This document shows positions 36,205-45,531 of a stretch of DNA of 64,000 bases, piece after piece (positions within the stretch are counted from its first letter, which is position 1; each line of letters begins with the position of its first letter). Source of the DNA: Tritrichomonas musculus (taxonomy: Eukaryota; Parabasalia; Tritrichomonadida; Tritrichomonadidae). The notes beneath the pieces are model-generated. The model was not told where the DNA came from, did not search any database, and saw nothing but the letters and a program-made list of their open reading frames with translations. The translations under genes were made by a program, and so were the position numbers. The stretch is taken from contig JAPFFF010000011.1 of assembly GCA_039105265.1 (NCBI GenBank), forward strand, positions 1-64,000. Reading direction: 5' to 3'.

Positions 36205-39051
36205 TTAATCAAATCCGAGATTCTTTACAGACACTCTTGATCCTTTAGATGAGGATGATCCTTGTGAAAAGTTAGATAATCGTGAATTTCTACTTGCAGA
36301 CGAAGTTCTACTCGAAATAGAGGAAGCACTCCTTGAAGAAGAAGTAGATGAGCCAATTTTTGGTTTGACAAGTTGAGCTCCTTTATTTGCTGGATTCACA
36401 AGTGAACCTTTTAGTGCTGAAGGTGATTGAGCATGCCTTTTTACAGTTGGAGAAAGGCCAATTTGGGTCAATCCGAGTTGCAGTTTAGGTTCAATTTCTC
36501 TGTTTGTTTCGGATAATCTTGCTAGCTCATTAACTGTGTTTTCGACTGTAGATTTAAGAATTCTTAATTCGATATCCATTTCAAGTAAAGTTGCTGGATA
36601 TTTGGCGTCACTTGGAACATTTGCCGCTTTTCTCTGTTCATCCTTTGCTTTGGAGAGCATATATGAAGCTCTTTTAATTTTATCATTTAATTCTTTGTTA
36701 TCTAACGTTAATTTGTCAACAACAGGTTTCATTTTGCTTATTTCTGACTGTATTTGAGCAATATTCTTTTGTTGTTGATCAAAAGTAGTTTCCATAACTT
36801 GTCGATCCTCAGCTACTGAATGTGCTTCAGCTCTTCTTGCATTTAAACGTTGCTGAGCAACACGAACTTGTTCTTCAAGTACTCTCTTCTTTTCCATGTC
36901 ATTGTCATTCTCAGTAACGCTTGAAAAAGTGACTCGAAATTGCTGATTTTGCTTGTTTAACTTTTCCATTGCTCTTTCAAGGCCACGGAGTTCTTTAATA
37001 GCTGTTTTAACTTCTTCTTCAAGTTCATCGCCTCTTCTGTTTATTTCTTCTCTTTCTTTAGCAAATTTGATTACATGATAAGTTTGAGTAACCTCTTCAC
37101 CTTCGACTTTGTACTTTCCCATCATTACCTCATATTTTGATTGAAGTGTTTCAGCTCGTTTTTTACGTTCTTGAAGTTCAATTGCTGCAGCATGTCTAGC
37201 TTCTTCTTCTGTCTTGAGTTGAGTACGAAGTGCAGCAAGGTGCCCATCTATTTCAAGGAGTCTTTCTTCCATCGAAAGTTGTAGTTGTTGTCTTCGATTT
37301 TCAAGTGAAATAAATTCATCACTTTTAATTGCTACTTGATCACTCATTTTCTCAACTTGAAGACGAAGCATGTTTAGTTGAACCAGTAATGTTTCTTTTT
37401 GTGTTCTGGCTTTAACAGTGGATTTGTCAAGTGAATCTTGATCAAGATGAAGTTCATTTAATTTTACGTCGAGATCTTTATTAATTTTATGAAGACTTTC
37501 CTTCTTACGTTTTGTTTGTCTAAGATCAAGATCAAGTCTGTGAAGTTGTTGTGCTAATTTTTTGTCCATTTCAAGTTTTCCATCAAGGATCTTCGAAAGT
37601 TGATCAATTTGGGTTTGTAATTCTACTTTTTCTTCTTCTGTTCTTTCACCTTCAATTCTAGCTATCTTCCTTTCCATTTGCTGAATTTGGAAATTTGAAT
37701 TATATAAAAGTTCCATTTGTTTTTGTGTTTCTCTATCAAATTCTTGAATTTTCATAGCAAGATTCTTTGCCCGAGTTTGTGAACCTTGTATTTCAGCAAG
37801 TAAATTTTTTTCGTTTTTTCTTGATTGATAAACATCTTGAGAAAGTTTAAAAATTTGATTTTTTTCATCATCAATACTATTTTCTATCTTTTTCAATTGC
37901 TCTTCTTCTTTTTTCAAAAAGTCATTCATTAATTGTGTTTGTTGTTTTAGTTCATCTGTCTGATCTTTTTGAGTACTCATCGCATCTTGTGTTTCTTGTA
38001 ATCTGATGAGAAATTTTTCTTTTTTCGCGATTTCTTGGGCTGTTTTATCTTTATAATCTTGTATTTCTTCTTTATATGCACGTTCATCGCTTCGAAGTTT
38101 GTCAAGCTGATGTTGCTGAGTTTCAACAGTTTCTTTGAACTCTGCTAAGCTAACTGATTCCGTTTCATATTGTTTGTGCTTTTGAGAAACTTGATGGTCT
38201 TTAATTGTCAATTGACGATCAATTCTTTGATTAGCAGCTTCAGCATCTTCAAAATTCTTCTTTTGCTCATTAACAATTTGGTGATATTTTTCAACATCGC
38301 CTTTTCTTGATTGAAAATCTTCAGTCATTTTTTCAATTGCTTCATTGAGTGTTTGCATTTGTTGAAGTGTAGATTCCCATTGGGATAACAATTTGGCTCT
38401 CTCTTCATGTAAATTTCGGAATTGTTCTGCTGTCATATCAAGTTCAATTTGAAGAGCTCTTGTTGAAGTGATTTCCTGTTCTAACTCTGATTTTTTACTC
38501 TCAATAATGCCTGTTGCTTTTTCGATCTCAAGAAGCATTGAGCGAACTCTACCTTCATCTTCACGATTATATCTTTGTAGCACAAGAAAATCTTCTTCTT
38601 TTTGCCTAGCAATTACAATCCATTGTTCAAGTTCTTGTTGATTCATTTTTGCTTCTTCTTTAAATTGGTTAATTCTTTTTTGGGAAATAACTGTTTTGCT
38701 CTGAACAGTATCATTTTTTACTATAATATCTTGAGTTTGTTGTTGTAGTTTATTCAATTCGCTTACAATTTTGCCATGTTCTCTTTCGCAAATTTGTTGA
38801 AGATGCTTTTCTTCCTCAGCTTGAGCTTGTTTTGCTGTTAAAAGCTGTTGGGCAGACGAAACTTCATTTTGAACATTTTTTAAATGTTCTGAAAGCACTG
38901 AAACACGCTCTTGAAGTTCAGAACAATCGTTTGTCAATTGGTTTAATTCGGATGATTTCTGTAAGGCAATTTTATGAATCTCACGGTTCTCCTCATTAGC
39001 AAACTCTGGGAGCTCATCGTATAAATTGATTATTTTTGCATTCTCTGCCAT
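36205..39051 (-). CDS. CCDC39: CCDC39 orthologue, axonemal 96-nm ruler coiled coil
   Basis: This 948-aa protein is almost the length of human CCDC39 (941 aa) and is coiled coil from about 20 to 850 with a Ser/Arg-rich tail (about 895-945). Segments match CCDC39 in order: an acidic start ending in FANEENREI, a CEREHGKI region, WIVIARQKEEDFLVLQRY, FRNLHEERAKLLSQWEST, FQIQQMERKIARIEGE and EGEEVTQTYHVIKFAKEREE. With CCDC40 it forms the ruler along doublet microtubules that sets the 96-nm repeat for inner dynein arms and radial spokes. It is divergent from the gene at 39180, with 128 bp between starts, so the two may share a promoter. Confidence 0.9.
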   Translation of the reverse strand: MAENAKIINLYDELPEFANEENREIHKIALQKSSELNQLTNDCSELQERVSVLSEHLKNVQNEVSSAQQLLTAKQAQAEEEKHLQQICEREHGKIVSELNKLQQQTQDIIVKNDTVQSKTVISQKRINQFKEEAKMNQQELEQWIVIARQKEEDFLVLQRYNREDEGRVRSMLLEIEKATGIIESKKSELEQEITSTRALQIELDMTAEQFRNLHEERAKLLSQWESTLQQMQTLNEAIEKMTEDFQSRKGDVEKYHQIVNEQKKNFEDAEAANQRIDRQLTIKDHQVSQKHKQYETESVSLAEFKETVETQQHQLDKLRSDERAYKEEIQDYKDKTAQEIAKKEKFLIRLQETQDAMSTQKDQTDELKQQTQLMNDFLKKEEEQLKKIENSIDDEKNQIFKLSQDVYQSRKNEKNLLAEIQGSQTRAKNLAMKIQEFDRETQKQMELLYNSNFQIQQMERKIARIEGERTEEEKVELQTQIDQLSKILDGKLEMDKKLAQQLHRLDLDLRQTKRKKESLHKINKDLDVKLNELHLDQDSLDKSTVKARTQKETLLVQLNMLRLQVEKMSDQVAIKSDEFISLENRRQQLQLSMEERLLEIDGHLAALRTQLKTEEEARHAAAIELQERKKRAETLQSKYEVMMGKYKVEGEEVTQTYHVIKFAKEREEINRRGDELEEEVKTAIKELRGLERAMEKLNKQNQQFRVTFSSVTENDNDMEKKRVLEEQVRVAQQRLNARRAEAHSVAEDRQVMETTFDQQQKNIAQIQSEISKMKPVVDKLTLDNKELNDKIKRASYMLSKAKDEQRKAANVPSDAKYPATLLEMDIELRILKSTVENTVNELARLSETNREIEPKLQLGLTQIGLSPTVKRHAQSPSALKGSLVNPANKGAQLVKPKIGSSTSSSRSASSISSRTSSASRNSRLSNFSQGSSSSKGSRVSVKNLGFD

Positions 39052-39179
39052 TTATTTCTGATAGGATGGAATTTACTAAATCCGTTATTTCAAATCTAAA
39101 CAAAAATTTTTTTAATTCAATTTTGAGTATAATTGAAAACTATTTTATATCTAAACGGCTATCTTTGATTTATTAATTA

Positions 39180-40958
39180 ATGTCTATTAAATTCAGGCAT
39201 GGAAGAAAATTTCCTCCACGCATTTCACGTGAAGAATTATATGATCGAACAAATCAAAGAGTTGAAGAATGCGGAGTAAATAACCACTTTCAGGCACAAT
39301 TTACAAATAATATTGCTAAAGAGGTTGTTGGATTAAAAGATCATAAGTATGAATCTCTTCAGCCTGAATTGAAACTTAAGGATACGCCTGCATGGAAAGA
39401 TGCATTTACCGTTGTGCAACAATTTTTAACCGATTTTCAAATGAAAATAACCTTGGAATCAATATCAATTGAACTTCAAAAGCAAAAACTACCTGTAAAT
39501 GAAAGTTTTCTTAAGAATACGAATTCTATTTCTATTCTATCTCGTTTAGTTGATGAATCTAGCAATCTCCCTTCATTCATAGACCAAGTAGATCAATTTG
39601 CTAAAGAGGAGGGCATTCCAGCTAAAGGTTTAGAATCAAATCAAAATGCTGCCCAAAAGTACACCCAAAAAGAAAAAAATAAGCTATTTGATATTAAACA
39701 AAAGAAAAGCAATGAAAATCCCAAATCACCTAATAATGCCTCTGCCAAGGAATCTCCTAAAGTTAATGACAATTTTTTAGATGATGATTTTGATGAAGTT
39801 GAGCCTAACATTGAGCAAAAATCAAATGTACCACCTCCTACTTCTCCTATAAAAAATAATACCAATCAGCAAAAGCCTTTATCTACTAAAAGCAATGAAG
39901 CAGATGAAAAATTAAGTGATCATTTCGACGATTCTTTTGAAGAGGACGCTGATACAACAAATGGAAAGTCAATAACCAAAGCAGTATTTTCTAAAGCAGA
40001 TTTTAGTGTCGCTGTTGATGAACTTCAATCCGATGATGGAAAGCAAACGGCTGATAACCAACAAATGCTTCAGCAACTTATGGCTGATAATAGCCAAAAT
40101 GAGTCAAAGCAAGAATCATTGGTTCAAAAGGATACTAATCAAGTTCAAGAAAAAAATCAAAACTCTGATGTTGTAGAAGATTTTTCTGACGTTGATGTTG
40201 ATATTCCACTTGATTCTAATTCAGATGATGGTTTTAATGGTAATCAAAGCCAAGCATCAGATCAAAATGCTATATCAAAGAGTAATCCAAATGATACAAA
40301 AGATATTAATGCCGAAATTATTTCAAATGATGATTTTGAAGTAGAAGTAGACAATCAAAATGAAAATTCACCAGTAAAACAGCCAGAAACAAATCAAGTA
40401 TCTCAAGATCAAAATTCATTATCAAATGAATTTGAAGAATTTGATAGCAATGATGATGTTGATATTGATATAGATGGTGATTTTGATCATGATTCAGAAA
40501 GAGAAAAAAAGGAGCAGCCATCGACTCCTAAAGCTGATAATCTCCCTCCAGAAAATGATTTTGATAACGATTTAGCTGATGATGCTGATTTAGATAATTT
40601 ACCAAGTTCAAACAATTCGCCACAAAAGACAGCAAATGCAGCAAATAATAATGATTCGGCAATTGAAAACGATTTTGATGACTTTGAAGTCGATGATGAA
40701 GATCTAAATATTGATGTTGTTGAGTCGCCAAAAGCTGAGGACGTTAAGCAACAAAACCCTGAGCCATCTGATGACTCAAATGTTGAAATAATGTACGATG
40801 ATATTGGTGAAGATATTGAAGTTGATGACAATGATGAAAATTCAAAAGGAAAAGAATCTAATTCAATAAGTAATGGACCGGGTGATGAAGCAGATAAAGT
40901 CGATGGATCTGATAATTTCGAAGTCGATTTTGATTCTGGTGATTTTGATGATAATTAA
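39180..40958 (+). CDS. TOF/LisH-like (OFD1/FOP-type) protein with acidic tail
   Basis: This is a 592-aa protein. The N-terminal helices (about 18-48, SREELYDRTNQRVEECGV then AQFTNNIAKEV) followed by a LisH-like segment (about 70-100, AWKDAFTVVQQFLTDFQMKI) resemble the TOF-LisH arrangement of OFD1, FOP and TON1, proteins of centrioles and basal bodies. From about 165 onward it is disordered and very acidic (Asp, Asn, Ser, Gln), with many DDDF/DFDD-type clusters. The family match is by eye and moderate. Its divergent partner is CCDC39, and IFT140 follows downstream on the same strand, so a basal-body or flagellar role is a reasonable guess. Confidence 0.6.
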   Translation: MSIKFRHGRKFPPRISREELYDRTNQRVEECGVNNHFQAQFTNNIAKEVVGLKDHKYESLQPELKLKDTPAWKDAFTVVQQFLTDFQMKITLESISIELQKQKLPVNESFLKNTNSISILSRLVDESSNLPSFIDQVDQFAKEEGIPAKGLESNQNAAQKYTQKEKNKLFDIKQKKSNENPKSPNNASAKESPKVNDNFLDDDFDEVEPNIEQKSNVPPPTSPIKNNTNQQKPLSTKSNEADEKLSDHFDDSFEEDADTTNGKSITKAVFSKADFSVAVDELQSDDGKQTADNQQMLQQLMADNSQNESKQESLVQKDTNQVQEKNQNSDVVEDFSDVDVDIPLDSNSDDGFNGNQSQASDQNAISKSNPNDTKDINAEIISNDDFEVEVDNQNENSPVKQPETNQVSQDQNSLSNEFEEFDSNDDVDIDIDGDFDHDSEREKKEQPSTPKADNLPPENDFDNDLADDADLDNLPSSNNSPQKTANAANNNDSAIENDFDDFEVDDEDLNIDVVESPKAEDVKQQNPEPSDDSNVEIMYDDIGEDIEVDDNDENSKGKESNSISNGPGDEADKVDGSDNFEVDFDSGDFDDN

Positions 40959-41253
40959 TTTCATTATTATATTTGTTTATAGATTCAAAACATTCCGATT
41001 TTTAAAATATATTAAATATACCTTAAGCCATTTAGACCTTTTTTTTTTTTAATAATAATTATTAATAATAATGAATGTATAAAAATACTAATAATTCAAT
41101 TTTTTTGTGTATGTGTAGAATTACTAAAAAATGATCAACTTTATAGAACTTTTTAGTTTTAAAATGAAATTTGATTTGTCATTTTTTAAAAAAAAGGAAA
41201 AGTACGTTTTTTTTTAAATAACGAAATTTTTCAGTTTACAATTTTTAGACAAA

Positions 41254-44200
41254 ATGTTTTCCTCTTCTGATTTTGCGAAAATAGCGTCTTTTATCCAAAT
41301 CGAATGGTCTCACCTTTCTCCTCTATGCGCTTTAATTCCAAACGCTGATCAGCGAGTTCATTTTTTCAACGATAAAGGTAATGAATACAAAGAATACATG
41401 GTTTCTCGATCAGCTAGAGCTACAGTAATTGCCTTTTCACAAACATCAGATTCGCTTGCTATTGGATTTAATGATGGTGAAGTCTCGTTATGGAGGTCTG
41501 GTAATACAAACGATGCTCCTCACGTCCATGAAGGTCCTGTAAATCTCTTATGCTGGCATCCAAATTGCCCATATTTCCTTTCAGCTTCTGAAGATGGATG
41601 TATTTGCTGCTGGAATACCGCAACAGTTATTGTACCTCTTTTCAAAGCATGTTCTAGTGTCATTTTTACTAGATCTGTTTGGTCTCCAAGCGAGATACCA
41701 TTTGCTTTTTTAGCCTCAAGCGAAGGACTATTATTTTCATTTGAAAATGGAAGCGAAGATTGTTTAAATGAAATTTGTTCATGTCCAAAGCCAATTCATT
41801 TATTAAGAATTGTTCCAGCTGCTCATAGAGTTGTTGTTGTTAGTGGTGAAAATTATTTATCCCAGTATAATCTTCCCCCAAATATTGCCAAATACAACCA
41901 GCTCAAGTTGCCAGCAGGTGATCCTCCTTTATTTACAACAATTCGTTCTGACACACTTGCTTATGCTATTGCAGATACAATTTATGTTAGTAATTTTCAA
42001 AATGAAGAAATCCAGATTCTACGAACAAAAAGCTCACAAAAAGTAACATCTTTAAATTGGAATTCTTCCACAGCTGAATTATATGCAACTACAATCGAAG
42101 GATGTTTATATGTATGGAAAACAACTATGAAAGGCTTAGTTAGTAAGCTTGGATGGGAAGCTCCAATCATCACTGATTTATTTGTTCGAATTGAAGAAGC
42201 ATATTGGTCTCCTTATTCTAAAAGTTTCGCTACTGTGACTACAGGAAAACGACCTTCGCTCTTTATATTTTATCCATTTCATAACTTAGCTTGTAAAGAC
42301 TACATTGTTTGGCAAAAAACACCAAATTCTTTGACAACTGATGACACGAATGAAACAAAGCTTCACGCCCCAATTTTACAAGCTGGAATGAGTAACAGTT
42401 ATTTAATGTTTAATTCTATGCCTCAATGTAATTTGTTTAATATTCATAAAGGCAGTTTAGCACCATTTAGTAATATCACAATTAACTCGGATTTAGTTGC
42501 ACTCAAGGATGAAGTTATTTTTGATTGTATTAAATCAACACTTGAAGTGCGAAATCTTCAAGGTACTGTTAAAGAAACGATGAGTATTTCGACACCGGCC
42601 AAATTCATGTGTTTGAATGGTCGATACCTTTGCATTATTTCAGAAGATTACACAATAATGCTTTATGATGTTCAGCGACGATCTCCAAAAATTCAATTTA
42701 CTACAATTTTTACAACTGAATATGATAATATCAGAATTCGAGATGTTTCTTTAAGTTGTGGCGGATTTTGTCTTTCGATTTCAGTTGACTTTTTCAAAGA
42801 TGGCCAATGGCATCCATCTCCCAATCTTTATCTCCATTCACCGCAATTTGATAAAACTGTTTCTCTAGTGTTTGAAGGAAGAATTCCAAAATGTCACAAA
42901 TGGGATTCTGAAGACTCACGTCTCCTTTGTGTCGAAACGATTCCATTTGATATAAATTATGAATCTTCAGTTACTGGAACAATTGTCTTTCCTCTCTTTG
43001 TTGCAGATAGTCTTGAATCATTCAAGCAAGCACCGCTAAACTTAGATTCCGACCTCGAAGAAATTTGGTATGTTGAACTTCCGCGTATTTATCATTCAAA
43101 ACCACAAGATAAGCCTGTTGGAACTGTTTTACCTCAATTTGAAGGACTTAATAATGCAGATGAAACTTCCAAGAAAGCCTTAATGGAGCTCAACTTTCAT
43201 CTTGCAACAGGAAACATTGATGCTGCCTTCAATGCAATTCGTGGCATTGATAACAAAGCAACATGGAGGAGTCTTGCACAAACTTGTGCACAGATGAGGA
43301 GGATTGATCTTGCTGATCTTTGTTTTGGTAAGATGGAAGATGGTGGATCAGCATTAATTCTTCAAAAAGCTCAAGATGATCCAATTGCGCAAAATATTAT
43401 TGTCGATACTCAACTTGGAATGATTGATGAAGCCAAAACGATAGCCAAAGAAAATCGTAGATTTGATCTTCTTTCAAATATCCATTGTTCTATTGGAGAA
43501 TACAGTGATGCTTTAGCAATCACATCATCAGGCGATAGAATTCATATGAAAGCTCTTGCTTACCAAAATGCAAGATCAGCTGAAATTATAGGAAATATTG
43601 AACAAGCAATTAAACTTTATGAATCCTCAGGAATGCTTCCTTATGAACTTCCTAGATTAGCAATTCAGCAAAATGACTTACTTCTTCTTTTCAATTACAT
43701 ATCAGAAAGATCGCCTGCTGAAATTAGCCCTCGTTTATGGCTCTGGCTTGGAAGATTCTACGAAGCTCATCAGCAAGTTGACGTTGCTCTTCAATATTAT
43801 GAATATGCTAGAGCAACTTCTGAATCAGTTAGACTTCTTTGCTGTGTTGGCCGTTGGGATGATGCATTAGCAATTGTCAAAAAGAGCAATAAACGGTCGA
43901 CAACATGCAGTTATGCTAGACTTTTAATTGACAAAATAGATTATTTAAAGAAAAAATCATCAGATTCTGCAAATTCAAAGAAAAGTGATGACGATGAAAT
44001 AATTAGACTTCAACATGAAGTTATTGAAATGTTTAGATCAGCCCGTCAGTTTGCTCAAGCAATGGATATTGCATTGAAATATGAATTGGTAGACGATGTT
44101 CTTGCTCTTTCATTTTCAGCACCAGCACCTCTTGTTTGTAGAGCAGCTCAGTGGTTTGAAGAAAGACGAGAAGCCAAGAATGCAATTTTATTATATTCAA

Positions 44201-45276
44201 GAAGTGGTCGTTTAAATAGAGCTCTTGCGCTTTGCTTTGCAATGAAACAATATGATGCGCTTGATGAGATATCAGATTCGTTAAATTCAAAGACAGATCC
44301 ACAAGTATTAATTCGTTGTGGAAGATACTTTATTGAGTCAGAAAGATGGTCAAAAGCTGCTCAATGTCTTGCTTTTGCACGTCAATTTGAAGAAGCAATT
44401 GAAATATGTAACAAACATTCCGTTAAATTACAACCAAACGTAATTCAAGAATTATCTAATATTCAAGCCGATCCGAAAGTCCTTCAACGTTTTGCAAGCC
44501 TTTGCGAGCAGCAAGGAGAGTTTGCAATAGCAGCATCACTTTATGTTAAATTGAAAGATCATATCGCTTCAATGAAGGCTTTAATCAGAAGTGGTGATAC
44601 ATCAAAAGTTGTCAAATTTGCAAATCTTATCAAAAAGAAAGAAACGTATATTTTAGCTGCAAACTATTTGGCAACATTTAAGCCACGTGAAGGTCAGCAA
44701 GTATTTGATACAATTGTTACTCTTTACTCTAAAGCAAAGGCGCCTGATAAGCTTTCTCGTTTCTATCAAGCCTCAGCTCAGGTCGAAATTGAAGATTATC
44801 AAGATTATGAGAAAGGATTGGAATTAGTTAAAAAAGCAAGAGATATCATAGAGAAAATAGAAAATTTGAAAAATAAGGATCAATTAATGTCATTAATGAA
44901 TAATAAGATTGATCGAATTGAAAAGTATTTGGCTGCAATCAATTCAATCAAATCAGAGCCTAAAAGAGGACTTCAATTATGCGTTGAATTGCTCAAATCA
45001 AAAGATATTGAAAATTATTTAAGAACTGATGATATTTATATTGTTATGGTTCAATGTTATGTTGCTCAAGGTAATTATAAAAATGCTCATAAAATTTTGG
45101 AGGATTTAAAGAACAGCGGAACAGACATTACTTGGTATATGGATGTAGCTGCAATTCAAAAAATCTATAAAGAAGTCGGTGAGACATTTGATACTTCAGA
45201 AATACAAAAGAATGAAGATGAATACGAAGAAGTAGATGATGAAATTGTTGAAGATATTCAAGATACTGATATTTAA
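41254..45276 (+). CDS. IFT140: IFT140, intraflagellar transport complex A subunit
   Basis: This is a 1,340-aa protein (human IFT140 1,462 aa). Two N-terminal WD40 propellers (about 1-600) are followed by a TPR-like solenoid (about 630-1,300) and an acidic end (EDEYEEVDDEIVEDIQ). The junction motif FEGLNNADETSKKAL then ATGNIDAAFNAIRGI corresponds to the DFVGLEDCDKATRDA then GDMDEAFKSI region of IFT140. The KAMRALLKSGDTEKI-type segment is here SMKALIRSGDTSKV, and AQVEIEDYQDYEKGLE matches the AQVEIDEYQNYDKA segment. IFT-A drives retrograde transport in cilia and import of membrane cargo. The N-terminus aligns less clearly than the C-terminal part. Confidence 0.9.
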   Translation: MFSSSDFAKIASFIQIEWSHLSPLCALIPNADQRVHFFNDKGNEYKEYMVSRSARATVIAFSQTSDSLAIGFNDGEVSLWRSGNTNDAPHVHEGPVNLLCWHPNCPYFLSASEDGCICCWNTATVIVPLFKACSSVIFTRSVWSPSEIPFAFLASSEGLLFSFENGSEDCLNEICSCPKPIHLLRIVPAAHRVVVVSGENYLSQYNLPPNIAKYNQLKLPAGDPPLFTTIRSDTLAYAIADTIYVSNFQNEEIQILRTKSSQKVTSLNWNSSTAELYATTIEGCLYVWKTTMKGLVSKLGWEAPIITDLFVRIEEAYWSPYSKSFATVTTGKRPSLFIFYPFHNLACKDYIVWQKTPNSLTTDDTNETKLHAPILQAGMSNSYLMFNSMPQCNLFNIHKGSLAPFSNITINSDLVALKDEVIFDCIKSTLEVRNLQGTVKETMSISTPAKFMCLNGRYLCIISEDYTIMLYDVQRRSPKIQFTTIFTTEYDNIRIRDVSLSCGGFCLSISVDFFKDGQWHPSPNLYLHSPQFDKTVSLVFEGRIPKCHKWDSEDSRLLCVETIPFDINYESSVTGTIVFPLFVADSLESFKQAPLNLDSDLEEIWYVELPRIYHSKPQDKPVGTVLPQFEGLNNADETSKKALMELNFHLATGNIDAAFNAIRGIDNKATWRSLAQTCAQMRRIDLADLCFGKMEDGGSALILQKAQDDPIAQNIIVDTQLGMIDEAKTIAKENRRFDLLSNIHCSIGEYSDALAITSSGDRIHMKALAYQNARSAEIIGNIEQAIKLYESSGMLPYELPRLAIQQNDLLLLFNYISERSPAEISPRLWLWLGRFYEAHQQVDVALQYYEYARATSESVRLLCCVGRWDDALAIVKKSNKRSTTCSYARLLIDKIDYLKKKSSDSANSKKSDDDEIIRLQHEVIEMFRSARQFAQAMDIALKYELVDDVLALSFSAPAPLVCRAAQWFEERREAKNAILLYSRSGRLNRALALCFAMKQYDALDEISDSLNSKTDPQVLIRCGRYFIESERWSKAAQCLAFARQFEEAIEICNKHSVKLQPNVIQELSNIQADPKVLQRFASLCEQQGEFAIAASLYVKLKDHIASMKALIRSGDTSKVVKFANLIKKKETYILAANYLATFKPREGQQVFDTIVTLYSKAKAPDKLSRFYQASAQVEIEDYQDYEKGLELVKKARDIIEKIENLKNKDQLMSLMNNKIDRIEKYLAAINSIKSEPKRGLQLCVELLKSKDIENYLRTDDIYIVMVQCYVAQGNYKNAHKILEDLKNSGTDITWYMDVAAIQKIYKEVGETFDTSEIQKNEDEYEEVDDEIVEDIQDTDI

Positions 45277-45531
45277 TAAATATATATGATATTATCTATA
45301 AATCAAAAAAATAATAATCTTGGATTTAATATTATAAATGAAATATATGTTTAAAGACAAAAACGCATGTGTTCTTTACTTTAAAAGAATTTTTTTTTTT
45401 TAATTAACATTTTTTTATATTATTTGGATTTAATAATGAAGGATGTTTACGAAGTGAAATAATGTCCATAAAAGTGTTTAATTACTTGTTTTGAATATAA
45501 ACAAAACGTAAAAAAATACATCTAAAAATAT